A stretch of DNA of 64,000 nucleotides from Caprimulgus europaeus (taxonomy: Eukaryota; Chordata; Aves; Caprimulgiformes; Caprimulgidae): assembly GCA_907165065.1 (NCBI GenBank), contig OU015540.1, positions 3,084,001-3,148,000 on the forward strand. The letters are read 5' to 3'. The notes beneath the pieces were generated by a model. That model was not told the DNA's origin and made no database searches. It saw only the letters and a program-made list of their open reading frames with translations. Made by a program: the position numbers and the translations under genes. How positions within the stretch are numbered: the stretch's first letter is position 1; each line of letters starts with the position of its first letter. Shown in pieces: positions 12,859-23,834 of the stretch.

Positions 12859-13100
12859 GGCGGGGCCCGGCCCGGCCCGCCCCGGCCCGCTCCGCTCCCC
12901 AGGCCCCGCACGCCGCTCGCCGGAAGCGCCGCCGGCCCCGTCGGTCCGTCCCCGTCAAACCTCCGGGTGGGAGCCAGGGCGGGGGCTGCCGAGCACCGGC
13001 CGCACCGCTCCGGCCGCCACCCGCGCCCTACGCTCTGGGTTCCGCCCGCCGCCAGCCCGGGGCACGGGTGAGTGCGAGCCCCGGAGGGATGTAGGTGCCC
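12240..13100. promoter_or_regulatory. DRG2: CpG-rich DRG2 promoter island
   Basis: A GC- and CpG-dense block surrounds the DRG2 start codon (12858, minus strand). An ETS-type site CCGGAAGC at 12920-12927 lies about 60 bp upstream of the ATG on the transcript side. There is no TATA box nearby. Long frames across this block on both strands are composition artefacts. Confidence 0.7.
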
Positions 13101-13387
13101 CAGGGGGTGGGGAATGGGTGCCGCAGGAACCGGCCAGCAGCATAAGGAGCCCGGGGAACGGGGCTAAGGAGGGGGCGAACGGGAGCTGCTCCCATGGAAG
13201 GGGCTAAGGCAGCAGGTGGGTTCCTCCAGGACCCCCCGCAGCAGCCCTCGTCCCCTAATTAAGGCCAAATCCCGCATTTTCAAGGCAATCATCCCGGAGA
13301 AACCCTCTTGGGGTAGAGATGAAGCACAGCTCTTCACCAAAACCAAGAAACTCTTTGGTGGACAAACAGACACGGACACAGACCCTG

Positions 13388-16119
13388 TAAATACATTTCA
13401 TGTTTAATTTGGACGTTGATCGCTCTGTAAAACACCCTCTCAGCCCCGCTCTGTCTGCACACAGGTACATCCCTTCAGCACCCGGCACGGATGAAGAGAC
13501 ATCACAACCTCTTCCAAGACCAAATCCCCATTCCTTACCTCCACACCCCAGATCCTCCCCTGGGCAGCTCCCTCTCACCACACAGTGACATACCGAACAC
13601 CTCTCCTCAGCTCATCAAACAAGTGAAAGAATAAAAACCCAAAACGACAGCTTGAGAGGAGGGAAGCTCTGAACACCCACAACTCTTGTAAATCTCTCTG
13701 CTCCAGAACCTGCTCTGCACCCACCACACGTGTCCCACGGGGCAGCATCACCCCAGCAGTTTTGGATTTCATCTGAAATTGGCTTCACGATAGCGGGAAG
13801 GAGACAGGCAGGGAGCAGGACGCTCCTTCCCCACCCTTCTCACAACGTATCCAACCTCAGAGAAAAACTTCAGAGGTTTTGGGGTAGTTATACACAATTA
13901 AACAACCCCAGGACCCCTTCCTAACCCAGCTTCTGCCAACAACCACAGCGTTAATTCAACTAAACCACATCAGAAATCCGAGTGTCCAGTGGCACCGAGC
14001 CCTGGGGAGCGCAGGGAGATCGGCACCACCACCAATATTGCACAGACAGCTCCGGGGGGCTGCAGAGTGGGGGGCCCACGCCTGGGAGGAGGCTTCGCCC
14101 CCGCGCTTGATCACAGCAGAGCAGCACCACCGGCTTTCACCTCTAAAACCAGGACATCTCCTAGCACTGCACATGAGGAAACCCCTCTCTCATCACCAAA
14201 GGGGATGAGTCTCTCCAAGAGGAGCAGAATAAAACAGGAATCCCCTTCCCAATGGCTCTGCTCGCAGCCGCTCTCCCTTCGCGCCTCATCGCTCCACCTC
14301 TTGCCTTCGTGCTACTCTACAAATCTACCCGCAACAGCCAGGACAACAGCACACGCTCCCACCATCACAGAGGGGCTCCCACGCTGCCTGCAGAAGGGCC
14401 AGGTCTCCCCTCTTCTCCCATCAGCAAGACTCTCTCCATTTGTGCTGGGAAAAAAGGAATCATCCGCGGGGAACAGCACGCACGAGGCGAGCGCTTTCCG
14501 CATCATCTCCCGAGACCAGCCCGGCCGCTTCTCTGACCACACACCATCCCGACTGGGAATAAACGGGCTCACCGAGACCTGAATACTTTCTTGTTAAGGC
14601 TTAAACTAGCAATTCAGCTGCTGCAAGAAACCAGACAGGCTGCCAAAAGAAAATGAGTTAAAAAGAAGAAAACCCAAACCACCTTGGTGCCAGGCACGCG
14701 GAGAGCTGCGCTTTCCTCTCCCAGGCGGCAAATCTCAACGCCCACCCGGTCAGCGCGTGACACCAGCCTGTTCTAAGGGGTTTGTCTTAAAAAAAAACAG
14801 CCAGAAAAACGCAAACTAAACTCTCACAAAAGCCCTGCAGGTGGGACTGTCACATTAAATACACAACCGAGGCCAACTTTTAAAATGTCTTAAAAAAAAC
14901 CAACCCAAACCACACGCGCGTACACACACACTTTGGCACACAAGCCTTAAATATCACTGGAAACATTTCAAAGTCAGAGGAGAGCTACTGGGGGTTTTTT
15001 TTGTTGTGTTTTTTTTCTTTTTTTTCCTTTTTTTTTTTCCCTTTGTAAAAAGATATCAAGCAGTGGTGTTGGTGAAGCATGAAGAGCGAGTACAAACGCT
15101 GAGCAGTGGCAGAGCGGTTCTGACAACGCTGCTCGGCACTTGCACCCTCGTTACTTTCCCGCAGTGGTCAGCTGAGCACACACACGTATATAAAAACTAA
15201 CGTACACATTCCTGGTTTTCAATGTGAAAACGTAATCGAGTACTTGTGCATTTGCCATTGGGTCCTTGGGAAAAGGAACCAGAAAAATACTTTTTTTTTT
15301 TTTAATAAAAGGTTTTTTCTTTTTTTTTTTCCTTTTTTTTTTTCTTTTTTTTAACCCTCAATTTAAGTAAAGAGCAAATATACACCTATAAGCAGAGTTC
15401 AGATCCACTTTACTGAGAGCCTGGAAGTCCATACATCAAATTAATTCCCAGTGGTGTATCCAGACACTGGAACAGCTCCCAGCTCCAAAGGGCCAGCGTT
15501 CCTGAAAGATCTGCAGCTCCAGTTAACCTCGTTAACCAGCGCGAAGCAAAGACTCTTTCAAGCCTCATCTGTCTCAGCCAACACTCCCCCAACAGACTCT
15601 CTGTGCCAAGCAGAGCCTCACACATAGGACCCGGCTCTGGGAGCAATCAGAGCTGGCAATCTGGGCAACAAGAGTTGCAACCTGGGCAACAAACCTGAGT
15701 CCTGGCGATTTCAACCCATGTCAGGTTGTAACAATGAAAATATAAGCACTGAGCTTCTATTTTCTTATTCCTCAGAAGACAGACCACTGATTCCAGCTAC
15801 TGAGAAACAGCTTCCAGAGGAGAGCCGGGAGGAATTTCAGTGATAGAGAAACTAGCTGTGCAATAAGAAAGTGCATTTAAAGGTAGCTTAAAACCAGAGT
15901 AAAGATCAAATCGCCACTCGACAGGAGGGAGAATCAAGCTCCAGCAGCCACGCTCCTTGGGCTGGGTGGGTTCACATTCAGGCTCTCTCTCTCTCTCACG
16001 AGTCCGAGGGGCAGGAGAGAAGCGTGCACTCCCCGTGCTGGGACAGGGACACAGTTCTCCTGGCAGGCCATGCCCTCCTGCCCGGTTCGTTTCGGTGCGG
16101 TATCAGTTCTGGGCAGCTG
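13388..16119 (-). other. GID4: GID4 3' UTR (probable extent, about 2.7 kb)
   Basis: After the GID4 stop the minus strand carries no coding signal. The first good poly(A) context is ATTAAA (complement of 13403-13408), followed at once by a GT-rich element (complement of about 13355-13388). Two A-rich stretches (sense strand) lie inside at about 14995-15045 and 15290-15355. The extent is inferred from the signal alone. Confidence 0.5.
13403..13408 (-). terminator. Candidate GID4 poly(A) signal ATTAAA
   Basis: TTTAAT on plus is ATTAAA on minus. A CA cleavage context and a GT-rich downstream element follow within 15-45 nt. It lies about 545 bp from the DRG2 ATG. Confidence 0.5.
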
Positions 16120-19100
16120 TCATCGGAATTCGTAGATAGGAGCGCTGTGCTCGGGAACGTGAGTTAAATTCAGTGACTGATACCTGGGAGAGAGGGAAAG
16201 GACAGAGGAGAGGATTAGATGGAGCAACAGAACGCTTGGCAGGTCACAGAGCAGACATCCCCGTGGCTCCCTCTTCTCTTCCCCTTTACAGTCTCAGAGT
16301 GTTCAGGCACCACACACCCACCCACCCCCAGTGCCAAAACCCCGTGAGGACTCAGCGTCGTTCCTCATTTCCATTCCCGTGCCTCTGAGCTCCCTGCAGC
16401 CAGGCTGGGGCCAGGTGGGCTGACTGTGCTCTTTGGACACCTTTTGAAGTTCAACAACTTTCATGTTCAAACAGTATTCACTACAACTGCAAATGACACT
16501 CAAGTCTTTCAAAGCTGAGCTCAAGGGGATTCGTCTGAATCCTTCCCTCCCCCTGAGAGCTTCCAGCCACCCCACAGATTCACTTGCTGCACATGACAAA
16601 CATCCAAGGCCATCAGAGGGAAAAGAGCTCTCCACACCTACCTCTCACATGGCTTTAACAAGAAACCAACCAATTAACTTGGACTGTTCCCTGTGTCTCA
16701 CAGCCACACCACAGGACTACAAAGCACCAGCCTAAGCAGATTTCTGCCTGAAGGGAGCAACAGCCAAGCTGTTATATGTGAGAAAGCATCGAGCTCCCTC
16801 TCAAACACCCCTCCAACATCCTCTGAAGGGCCAAGGTATGAAGAAGCCCAAACTGAGGGAGCACAACCCAGCACACGAGGCCAGGCTGCCTGTCCCCATG
16901 GGAGGGCAGGAGCAGGGAAGCCCTGTGAGCATTTGGACTGGAGATCGGGCTCCTGGGACCTACAAGGAAGCTGGGGAGGGACTTTTTATAAGTGCATTTG
17001 TGATAGAACAAGGGGAAATGGCTTTAAATTGAAAGAGGGGAGGTTTAGATTGGATCTTAGGAAGAAATTCTTTGGTGTGAGGGTGGTGAGACCCTGTCCC
17101 AGGTTGCCCAAAGAAGCTGTGGCTGCTCCTCCCTGGAAGTGTTCTCGGCCAGGTTGGATGAGGCTTTGAGCAACCTGGTCTGGTGGAAGGTGTCCCTGCT
17201 GCTGGCAGGGGGGTTGGGACTGGATGAGCTTTAAGGTTCCTTCCAACCAAACCACACAATGATTTTATGATTTCAGTGAGCCACAGCTGGTGCCTGCCTC
17301 CCAGCACACCTCACTGCCGCACCAGACCCTGGCACAGCTCCAGACATCCTCTCTCCCCTGCACCACGCTGCCAGCCCCAATACCCCCAGCTGTGCAGGGC
17401 AGCACTTTATACCACACAAATGGGCTGTGCCAGCCTGCTCTGCCCACACATGGCACACACACCCTCCCTCCTGCCTCCAGGCCCAGCCACCAGCCTGAAC
17501 CTCCTTCCCAGCCCAGAGAAGCACCACCTGGACACTGTCAAGGCTGCAGACAAGCAGAAGAGGACTCACTGCTTGGTTTGAGGAGCCACCCTTCAGCCCA
17601 TGGGAGGAAGGAAGCTTCCTTACCATTCTGAACTCCTATGGTAGTAATAGCCCTCTATAGATGCTGCTGACTTCTGGAAGCAGATGTAATAGAAACCAGC
17701 AAAGGAAGCACCACTGATGTCTTTGATAGTGTGATCTGGGACTAGGAACTGTTCCTGCACACAAAACATAGACTGTATTTTAAAATGCCAGCCAGGTAGT
17801 ACCCCTCCCACCCCAATCTGCCCTCCCAAACTGAGTACTGGCACCCAATAACACGAAGGCACTCCTTGCTGGGCATGTCCTGCACACACAGCAGCCCAGA
17901 CCACAGAGGCTAGCGTGTTTCTTCACCCCCTGCCACTGGAGACACCTTCCAGGGAAGCAGACAACTGAGAACAGAACCAGTTTTACAGAGTGCACGAGAT
18001 CAGTTTCAGTTCTGCCCCCTGCAAAACAAGAGTCAATTCCAAACTCAGGAATCAGAGCTGGCTGGTGATGAAGAGCAGGCTCTGAGGAGACCTGATTGCA
18101 GCCTTCCAGTACTTACAGGGGGCTTATGAGAAAGATGGAGAGAGACTTTTTACCAGGGTCTGCAGTGACAGGACAAGGGGTCATGGTTTAAAACTGAAAC
18201 AGGGTAGAGCTACATTAGATACAAGGAAGAATTTTTTTTACACTGAGGGTGGTGAAACCCTGGCCCAGGTCACCTGGAGAGGTGGTAGAAGCCCCATCCC
18301 TGGAAATATTCAAGGTCAGGCTGGACAGGGCTCTCAGCAACCTGATTTGGTTGAAGATGTCCCTGCTCACTGCAGGGGGGTTCAACTTATGATCTTTAAA
18401 TGTCCCTTCCAGCCCAAACCATTCTGTGATCCTGTCCTTTCCACCCACTGTGGTAGCACAAGGCTCATGTAAAGAGGGAGGAATTGATCCAGCTAAAGAA
18501 CAGAGAGGTGCAGACAGGCACCAGACACCAATTCTTTCATCCTCTGCAGCATCACGAAGCAAGATTTTCCTGTTGTGTTTTTAGCCATGACTGCAGCCCT
18601 TAAGAATGCAATGAGCTGGCTAGACAGGAGCCACACTGGAATTTGCAAGTATGGTGGGTTAGGAGGTTGGTAGGGTGAGATCTTTCATTAAACCAGCAGA
18701 GCTGAAAAAGCTTTCAGGCACCACAAGTCCCTGTCAGTCACTTGTAAGCAGCTCATCAGAGAAGGAGACATGCAGAGTTTACCTTCCACCTCATGAAGAC
18801 ATAGTCCCCATTTTTCAGATCTTCATAATCAAAGTCATCAGAGTTAAATGTTTTTGCATACTGGTAAAAAGCCTGGAACTTCCCCTGAAATGAGAAAATA
18901 AAATAAAAACCCAGGATGCTTATTCCAGGAGTAGAGCTCAGTCGTAGCAGCTGCTGTTTAGGAGGGAAGAACTGCTACAGTGTGGGGTCTCCTCACCAAA
19001 GGGGCTTCTCTTCCCTTGGAGCAGCACTAAACACACCCCCCAGGACTGGCACAGAGGAACACAGAGGGCTGCCAGACATCCACAGCCATACCCAGCCCAG

Positions 19101-22100
19101 CTGGAGAAGCTCCTACACTTACAGAGGAAGCTATTTTGACAGAAGCACAATAAATATCGAAGTCTGGCAAACAAAAGCAAAGGTCAAGGCAAGGAGGCAA
19201 TCAGCTGGCTGCTGTGACCCTGACCCACACCCAACCCCAGGCAGGGGGCTGAGGTGGCTGAGACACAGGTACCAACAGCTCTGTCTGTACCAGAGGGACA
19301 CCTCTCCCCTTCCCCACTTTGTGATAACCCTTCAAAACAAGGAGTGTGTTGTCCTAGGGGAGGTCAAGAGATGGGGATTGCTCCTGCTCCCTTCCAACCC
19401 CACAGTCAGCAAGTGGAAAGTGAGACACTGTCCCTTCTCCTGCATCACAGCCAACAGCCTGCTGAAGGGACCTCCGGCTGCAAAGATCCCAGTGGGGGAA
19501 GGAGGGAGACACTCAAAAAGAAGAGCTTTCCAGGCTTTTCTGACAGCTCTTGCATGGGCACACGCTGCACCTCACCTCTAAATCAGCTGCTCAGCCAGGA
19601 CTGCAGCAGATCCACATCTGCCCCCCAGATTTATTTACCCAGTGCTTACGATCCACGTCTTCGTCAGCGTCCCACTTGCGCGTTAAGAAAGGGTGTTTTT
19701 TACTGATTATTTCCCCTTCAAAGAAAGTGGTGAGGGTTGGGTACTCCTAGGAGAGAAGAACAAGAGGTCAGAAGATTTGTCACCTCGAGACAGGAACTCA
19801 AACACGGGTAGAGGAGGGGCTCAGCAAAGAGCAGCCTCTGACAGCAAGAGCTGCGGGCAATCGGGGCCGGCGCTCCCGTCCCTCAGCACTGACTGGTCCT
19901 GCCCCACTCCTCAGAGCCTGACCCTGCACACACACAACCTCCACCCCCTTACTCCAGCCTCCCCCTGCCTCTCTGCTCGCTTCATGAAACCAGGAGAGGC
20001 CGTGTCAGAGCTGGAATGCAGGGGAGCTCCCAGCTGGACGATCACAAGTGACCGTTTAGAGGCAGCACAGCTCCCTGGTGGATTCCCAGGGTGCTGCGTG
20101 ATTCCTGCAGAGCCCAAGGGCTGGATGAAGCCACCCAGCCAGGGGAGAAGGTGCTGCTCTTCGGCTTTGCACTGGCACTGAGTTAGGAGAACACAGGCAG
20201 GGAAGAGCAGGCTCAGCTGAGGTGAGAACTGCACTGCAGCCCAAGGAAGCACCACCTGGGAGAGATGCTCTCACCGGCCATCCCACCCCGTGAGGAGATC
20301 GGAGGGGGTGGGTGGGGAAGGAAGGGTGTGAAGAGCTGACTGCTTGGGTCCTGGTTTATTGTGTTTTCAGCAGCACATCACCCCTGGTAGAGTGCCTAAA
20401 GCTGACTGCAGTCAGTTCTGCTCACACTCCAGGGATGTCAGATGAGCTCCCCTCGTTCAGGACTCTGTCCTGTTTGCTTCACGTGCCAAGAGCCACAGAC
20501 TGAAGCTATGAAACCACTTCATGGTCCAATTTACTGTGTGTTCAAACCCTCCACTTCCTATTTCTGGTGGCAGCTTCTCCTACCCCACCAGGAAAGAGAA
20601 AAGCCTTTACACAGCATCTTTTTCTTGCTGTTTTGCAGTTAACACTCACCTCTGTAAGGCCTTTAATCTTCAAGTATCCACAGAGATAGGAGTTTTCCAT
20701 ATCCACATGCTAGAAAAGAGTGTAAAGTCCAACCATAAACACACACATGAAGGCACCCAAATGATCCAAAGCAGTTTCTAACCCCTCCAAGACTAATTTC
20801 AGCTTCAGCTGGTACACACTGTCCAGCTTACTGCCCAACACTCACACCAGAACCCTTCCCCTGGGCTGGGAATCACTCAGAAAGATGATTTACAGGTGCT
20901 CACCTCTGACAGCCCCCACATCCCACACCTGATAACACCCCACCTGCTTCCAGCTCCATCACACTGAGGCAGCACCCTCTGCCCAGGGGTCTCTGATGGG
21001 GAGCAAACCCCATCTCTCCACCCAGAAGGAACCAGGCTGAGTTTTCTCCAGTGAGAGCACCACTGGCAGCATCACCCCCAGCCCCATAGTTCCCAGTCAA
21101 CTGCTCCCAGCAAACTGGCATCCAGGTGAGGGAAAAGAGAAAAAGGCATTTATTTAATAGAGAGAATTCAGGTTAGAGGAAGAAAGCAGAGCCCTGAGCT
21201 TCTCTGGCTGCTTATTTACCATGCCTGACCCACACCTCACCACCTGCACTCTCTGCCTCCTCCCCAGCCTGGGCACAGCACAAGCCAAAGCCAGAAACAC
21301 CTCGTGCATTTTGGAAGGGCCTTTCTCCCAGGTGTCATGTTTTAATGTTTTCCTGCCACCCTGTTTGAGTTCCAGGGCTGCACCTCGCTGCCTCTGCTGG
21401 GCAGGACCTGGGCAGGTGGCTGCATCTGTTCCAAGCACCTCTAAAATCAGATTTCCCAAGCTTTTCCCCTGACACCTCCAGTTTTCAAAGCAAGAAGCGA
21501 GTTGTACAGGGGAAGTACAAACATCAGCTGTGAGAAGATGGATCTCCCCCACCTGTGCTCAAAGACAAGCCAGGTTTCTCTGTGCTCAGCACAGGGGGAG
21601 CAGGCAGCCACCTCTCCTCAGCTGACAGGCACAGAACAGCAGCGTTTGCAGCACAAAGCCCCTGTGAGGAGGCACTGTGCAGTGAAGCTGATCAGCCATG
21701 GGATGTCCCCACCAGAGAAACCCTCCCAGGCTGACCAAGGGGGACAACCTATGTGAAAACAGAGGGTCCAGTTCAACCCCCCCCCCCCTCCATGTGCTGA
21801 CCCTGGGGCTCTGGCACTAACTCCACCAGGTCAGCACACGTTAAGCTCCATCACTGCCCTTGTTACACGTCCAACCACGGTCCCAGTGGCACCAAACTGG
21901 GAGCAAAGCTCTGCCTGCAGGGTGCTCCAGAGGAAGGAGGGTATCAGGTGCCTGGCTTCCCCACACACTAATGACTCCACACCTCACCAGCTCTGCCCAA
22001 AGTGCCAACACTGAGGACTAAAAATCAAGCACATGTGGTGACAGTGACTGCAGGGAGGAATGGGAAAGCCACACCAGGCAGTGTCCCCATTGCCCAGCAC

Positions 22101-23424
22101 AGCCGGGCACTGCAGCTGCCTGCACTCCTGCCATGGATAAACCACCACGCTGCACCCCAGGCTCCCTGCTCAGCCTGGGGGAGCCTCTGACACCCCAGAA
22201 AGTGGAACCCTGGGTGCCAGGTCCAGCCAGGTCACCCTCCGCCAGCCAAGGACTGGCATCTGGATGTCTGGTGAGTTCCAGCCAGGCCTGAAATACAGGC
22301 TGTCCCGCTGGCAGGGACGTCCCAGGACAACACCCACGCTAAGCCAAGGGGCAATGGAGGTGCAGGGTCACCCCACAGCCTCAAAGGGAATGGGGAAGGG
22401 ATCCTGGGTTAGGAACATTGCCAGGTCTGAGGGGAATGGGGCAAAGAGGAGGAGAAAGGCTGAGTGCAGGGGGTCTTCCTCAGGGTTGGAGGGGAAGGGA
22501 GCAAAAAGGTGTTCCTGGGCCTCACTGGGACTGAAGGAAAGGGGTCTCTCCCAGGGCCTGTGGGGAACAGGACAGGGCCTTTTCCCCTGATCCTGAAAGG
22601 AAGGGAGAGTGTGAAGGGGGACAGAGCTCTCCCCAGAGCATGGGGACACACAGCTGTTATGGGGCTTGATGGAACCAGGGGAATCACAGGCAGCTCAGAG
22701 GGGAGCAGGGGCAGGGAGAACCACGGGCCTCTCCAGGCCTAAGGGGAAGGGTTCCCCTGAGGCCTCCCTACCCTGGTCCCTCCTCACTGGGGGTGAGGGC
22801 GATGGGGACACCGGGACCAAGGGGAAGGGCTCTCCCCTACCTCAGCCGCAGAGCTCGCCGGGGCTCCGCGGGCATGGAATGGGGGGAGAAAGCACAACAT
22901 CTGGGTTCTGAGGGAACGGAGGGGAGGGCAGACATCGACCCGAGCCGAGGGAACCACAGCCGGGGCCTGAGGGGAGCGGGGAGAGCAGGACAGCGGCTGC
23001 CGGGGAACTGGGGAGGGGAGGAGAAAAGGCGACCGGGCCTGAGAGGACGGGCCGCGGCCTGATAGGACCGGCGGGAGGCGGGGAACGGCGACCACAGCCT
23101 GAGGGGACCGGGGGGGTAGGCTGGGTGCGGGGGGGGGCGACCGCGGCCTGAGGGCACCGGCGGGGCCCGGTCGCGGCGGGGGATGGAGGCGGCCGCCGTC
23201 GGGCCCCTCACCTGCATAACGACCTCCACCTCGTAGGCGTTGCCTTTGCTGCGCTGCTGCCCGCGGAACTTGGCGCCGCTGTAGAGCAGCGAGGTGGCCA
23301 CGCCGGGTTGCGCCGTGTTGATGGGAGGCGGCGGCACCAAGCTACTGGCGGCCGCCCCCGAGGGCGGTGAAGAGGCCGAACCCGCCGTTCCGCCCGCTCG
23401 GCACCTCTCACTCCGCACCGGCAT
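16120..23424 (-). CDS. GID4: GID4, substrate receptor of the CTLH/GID E3 ligase (complete, 6 coding exons, 225 aa)
   Basis: Beta-barrel receptor that recognises N-terminal Pro degrons and delivers substrates to the CTLH (GID) ubiquitin ligase (family knowledge). Coding exons, complement: 23212-23424, 20650-20709, 19639-19746, 18783-18884, 17624-17754, 16120-16183; 678 nt, 225 aa plus TGA. Diagnostic segments are [20 protein letters not shown] in exon 1, [20 protein letters not shown] (exon 2), [20 protein letters not shown] (exon 3), [17 protein letters not shown]-like barrel strands in exon 5 (read as [18 protein letters not shown]), and the C terminus [12 protein letters not shown]. The start chosen is ATG at 23424 (MPVRSE...), the only Met in frame near the conserved part. 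The human full-length form begins 83 residues further upstream. The frame stays open upstream here but offers no nearby ATG. All introns are GT-AG. CR1 copies lie in introns 4 and 5. Head-to-head with ATPAF2. Confidence 0.97.
16950..17275 (+). repeat. CR1 LINE 3' fragment
   Basis: The plus strand reads AGCTGGGGAGGGACTTTTTA, then GAAGAAATTCTTTGGTGTGA, then a GAGCTTTAAGGTTCCTTCCA tail and ATGATTTTATGATTT. It is within GID4 intron 5, opposite to the gene. It belongs to the same subfamily as the copies at 56.8 and 62.2 kb. Confidence 0.9.
18078..18440 (+). repeat. CR1 LINE 3' fragment
   Basis: Starts GACCTGATTGCAGCCTTCCA and proceeds through AAGGAAGAATTTTTTTTACA to CATTCTGTGATCCTGT. It is in GID4 intron 4, on the opposite strand to the gene. 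It is more diverged than its neighbours. Confidence 0.88.
22380..23165. repeat. Degenerate GC-rich tandem repeat, GID4 intron 1
   Basis: Recurrent variants of GCCTGAGGGGAxCGGGG every few tens of bases (for example near 22428, 22905, 22967, 23035, 23058, 23097 and 23145). Units become more GC-rich toward the promoter. The period is irregular. Confidence 0.55.
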
Positions 23425-23834
23425 CTCGGGAGGGTCCCCGGGCGCCAGCGTGGCCGGGGCCGAGCGCGGCCGGAGGCGCCGCCCGCTCCACTCCGCTCCC
23501 CGCGCGCCCAGGCCCCCCCCTGCCGCCGCCGCCGCCTGGCTCAGGGCCTCCCGGCAGCGCCTCCGCGCGCTCCCATTGGCCCCCGCGGGCGCTGCGGGAG
23601 GGGCGGTGCCGGGCGCTGATTGGTTAAGAGCGCGGGGCAAGCGCGTCTTCCCGGCAGGCGCTGCCGCGAGGGTTGCTGGGAAATGGAGTTTGAGCCCCTC
23701 CCTGGCGGGACGGAGCGGCCGAAGGGACAAAACGCGCTCGCGCTGCGGATTGGCTGCGGCTGCGGCAACATGGCGGCGCCCATAGAGCCGCGCTGAGGCG
23801 GGAGGGTGGCAGTGGCTGCTCGTTCCCCGCCGCC
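23425..23834. promoter_or_regulatory. Bidirectional CpG-island promoter, GID4 (minus) / ATPAF2 (plus)
   Basis: The two start codons are 410 bp apart and divergent. The interval has three ATTGG boxes (CCAAT on minus) at 23575-23579, 23619-23623 and 23749-23753. It also has a YY1-type AACATGGCGGC at 23767-23777 and a ZNF143/THAP11-like site (minus strand, ACTCCATTTCCCAGCAA within 23673-23692). No TATA box is seen. The GC-rich island extends over about 22.85-24.0 kb. Confidence 0.8.

Noticed and set aside
12438-13207. Two overlapping Pro/Arg-rich plus-strand frames (about 200 codons each) opposite DRG2 exon 1
   Set aside because: They arise from CpG-island composition; only the DRG2 exon on the other strand has homology.
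14996-15352. T-rich tracts as a retroposed poly(A) tail (processed pseudogene)
   Set aside because: No parental coding sequence is attached. They fit A-rich segments of the GID4 3' UTR better.
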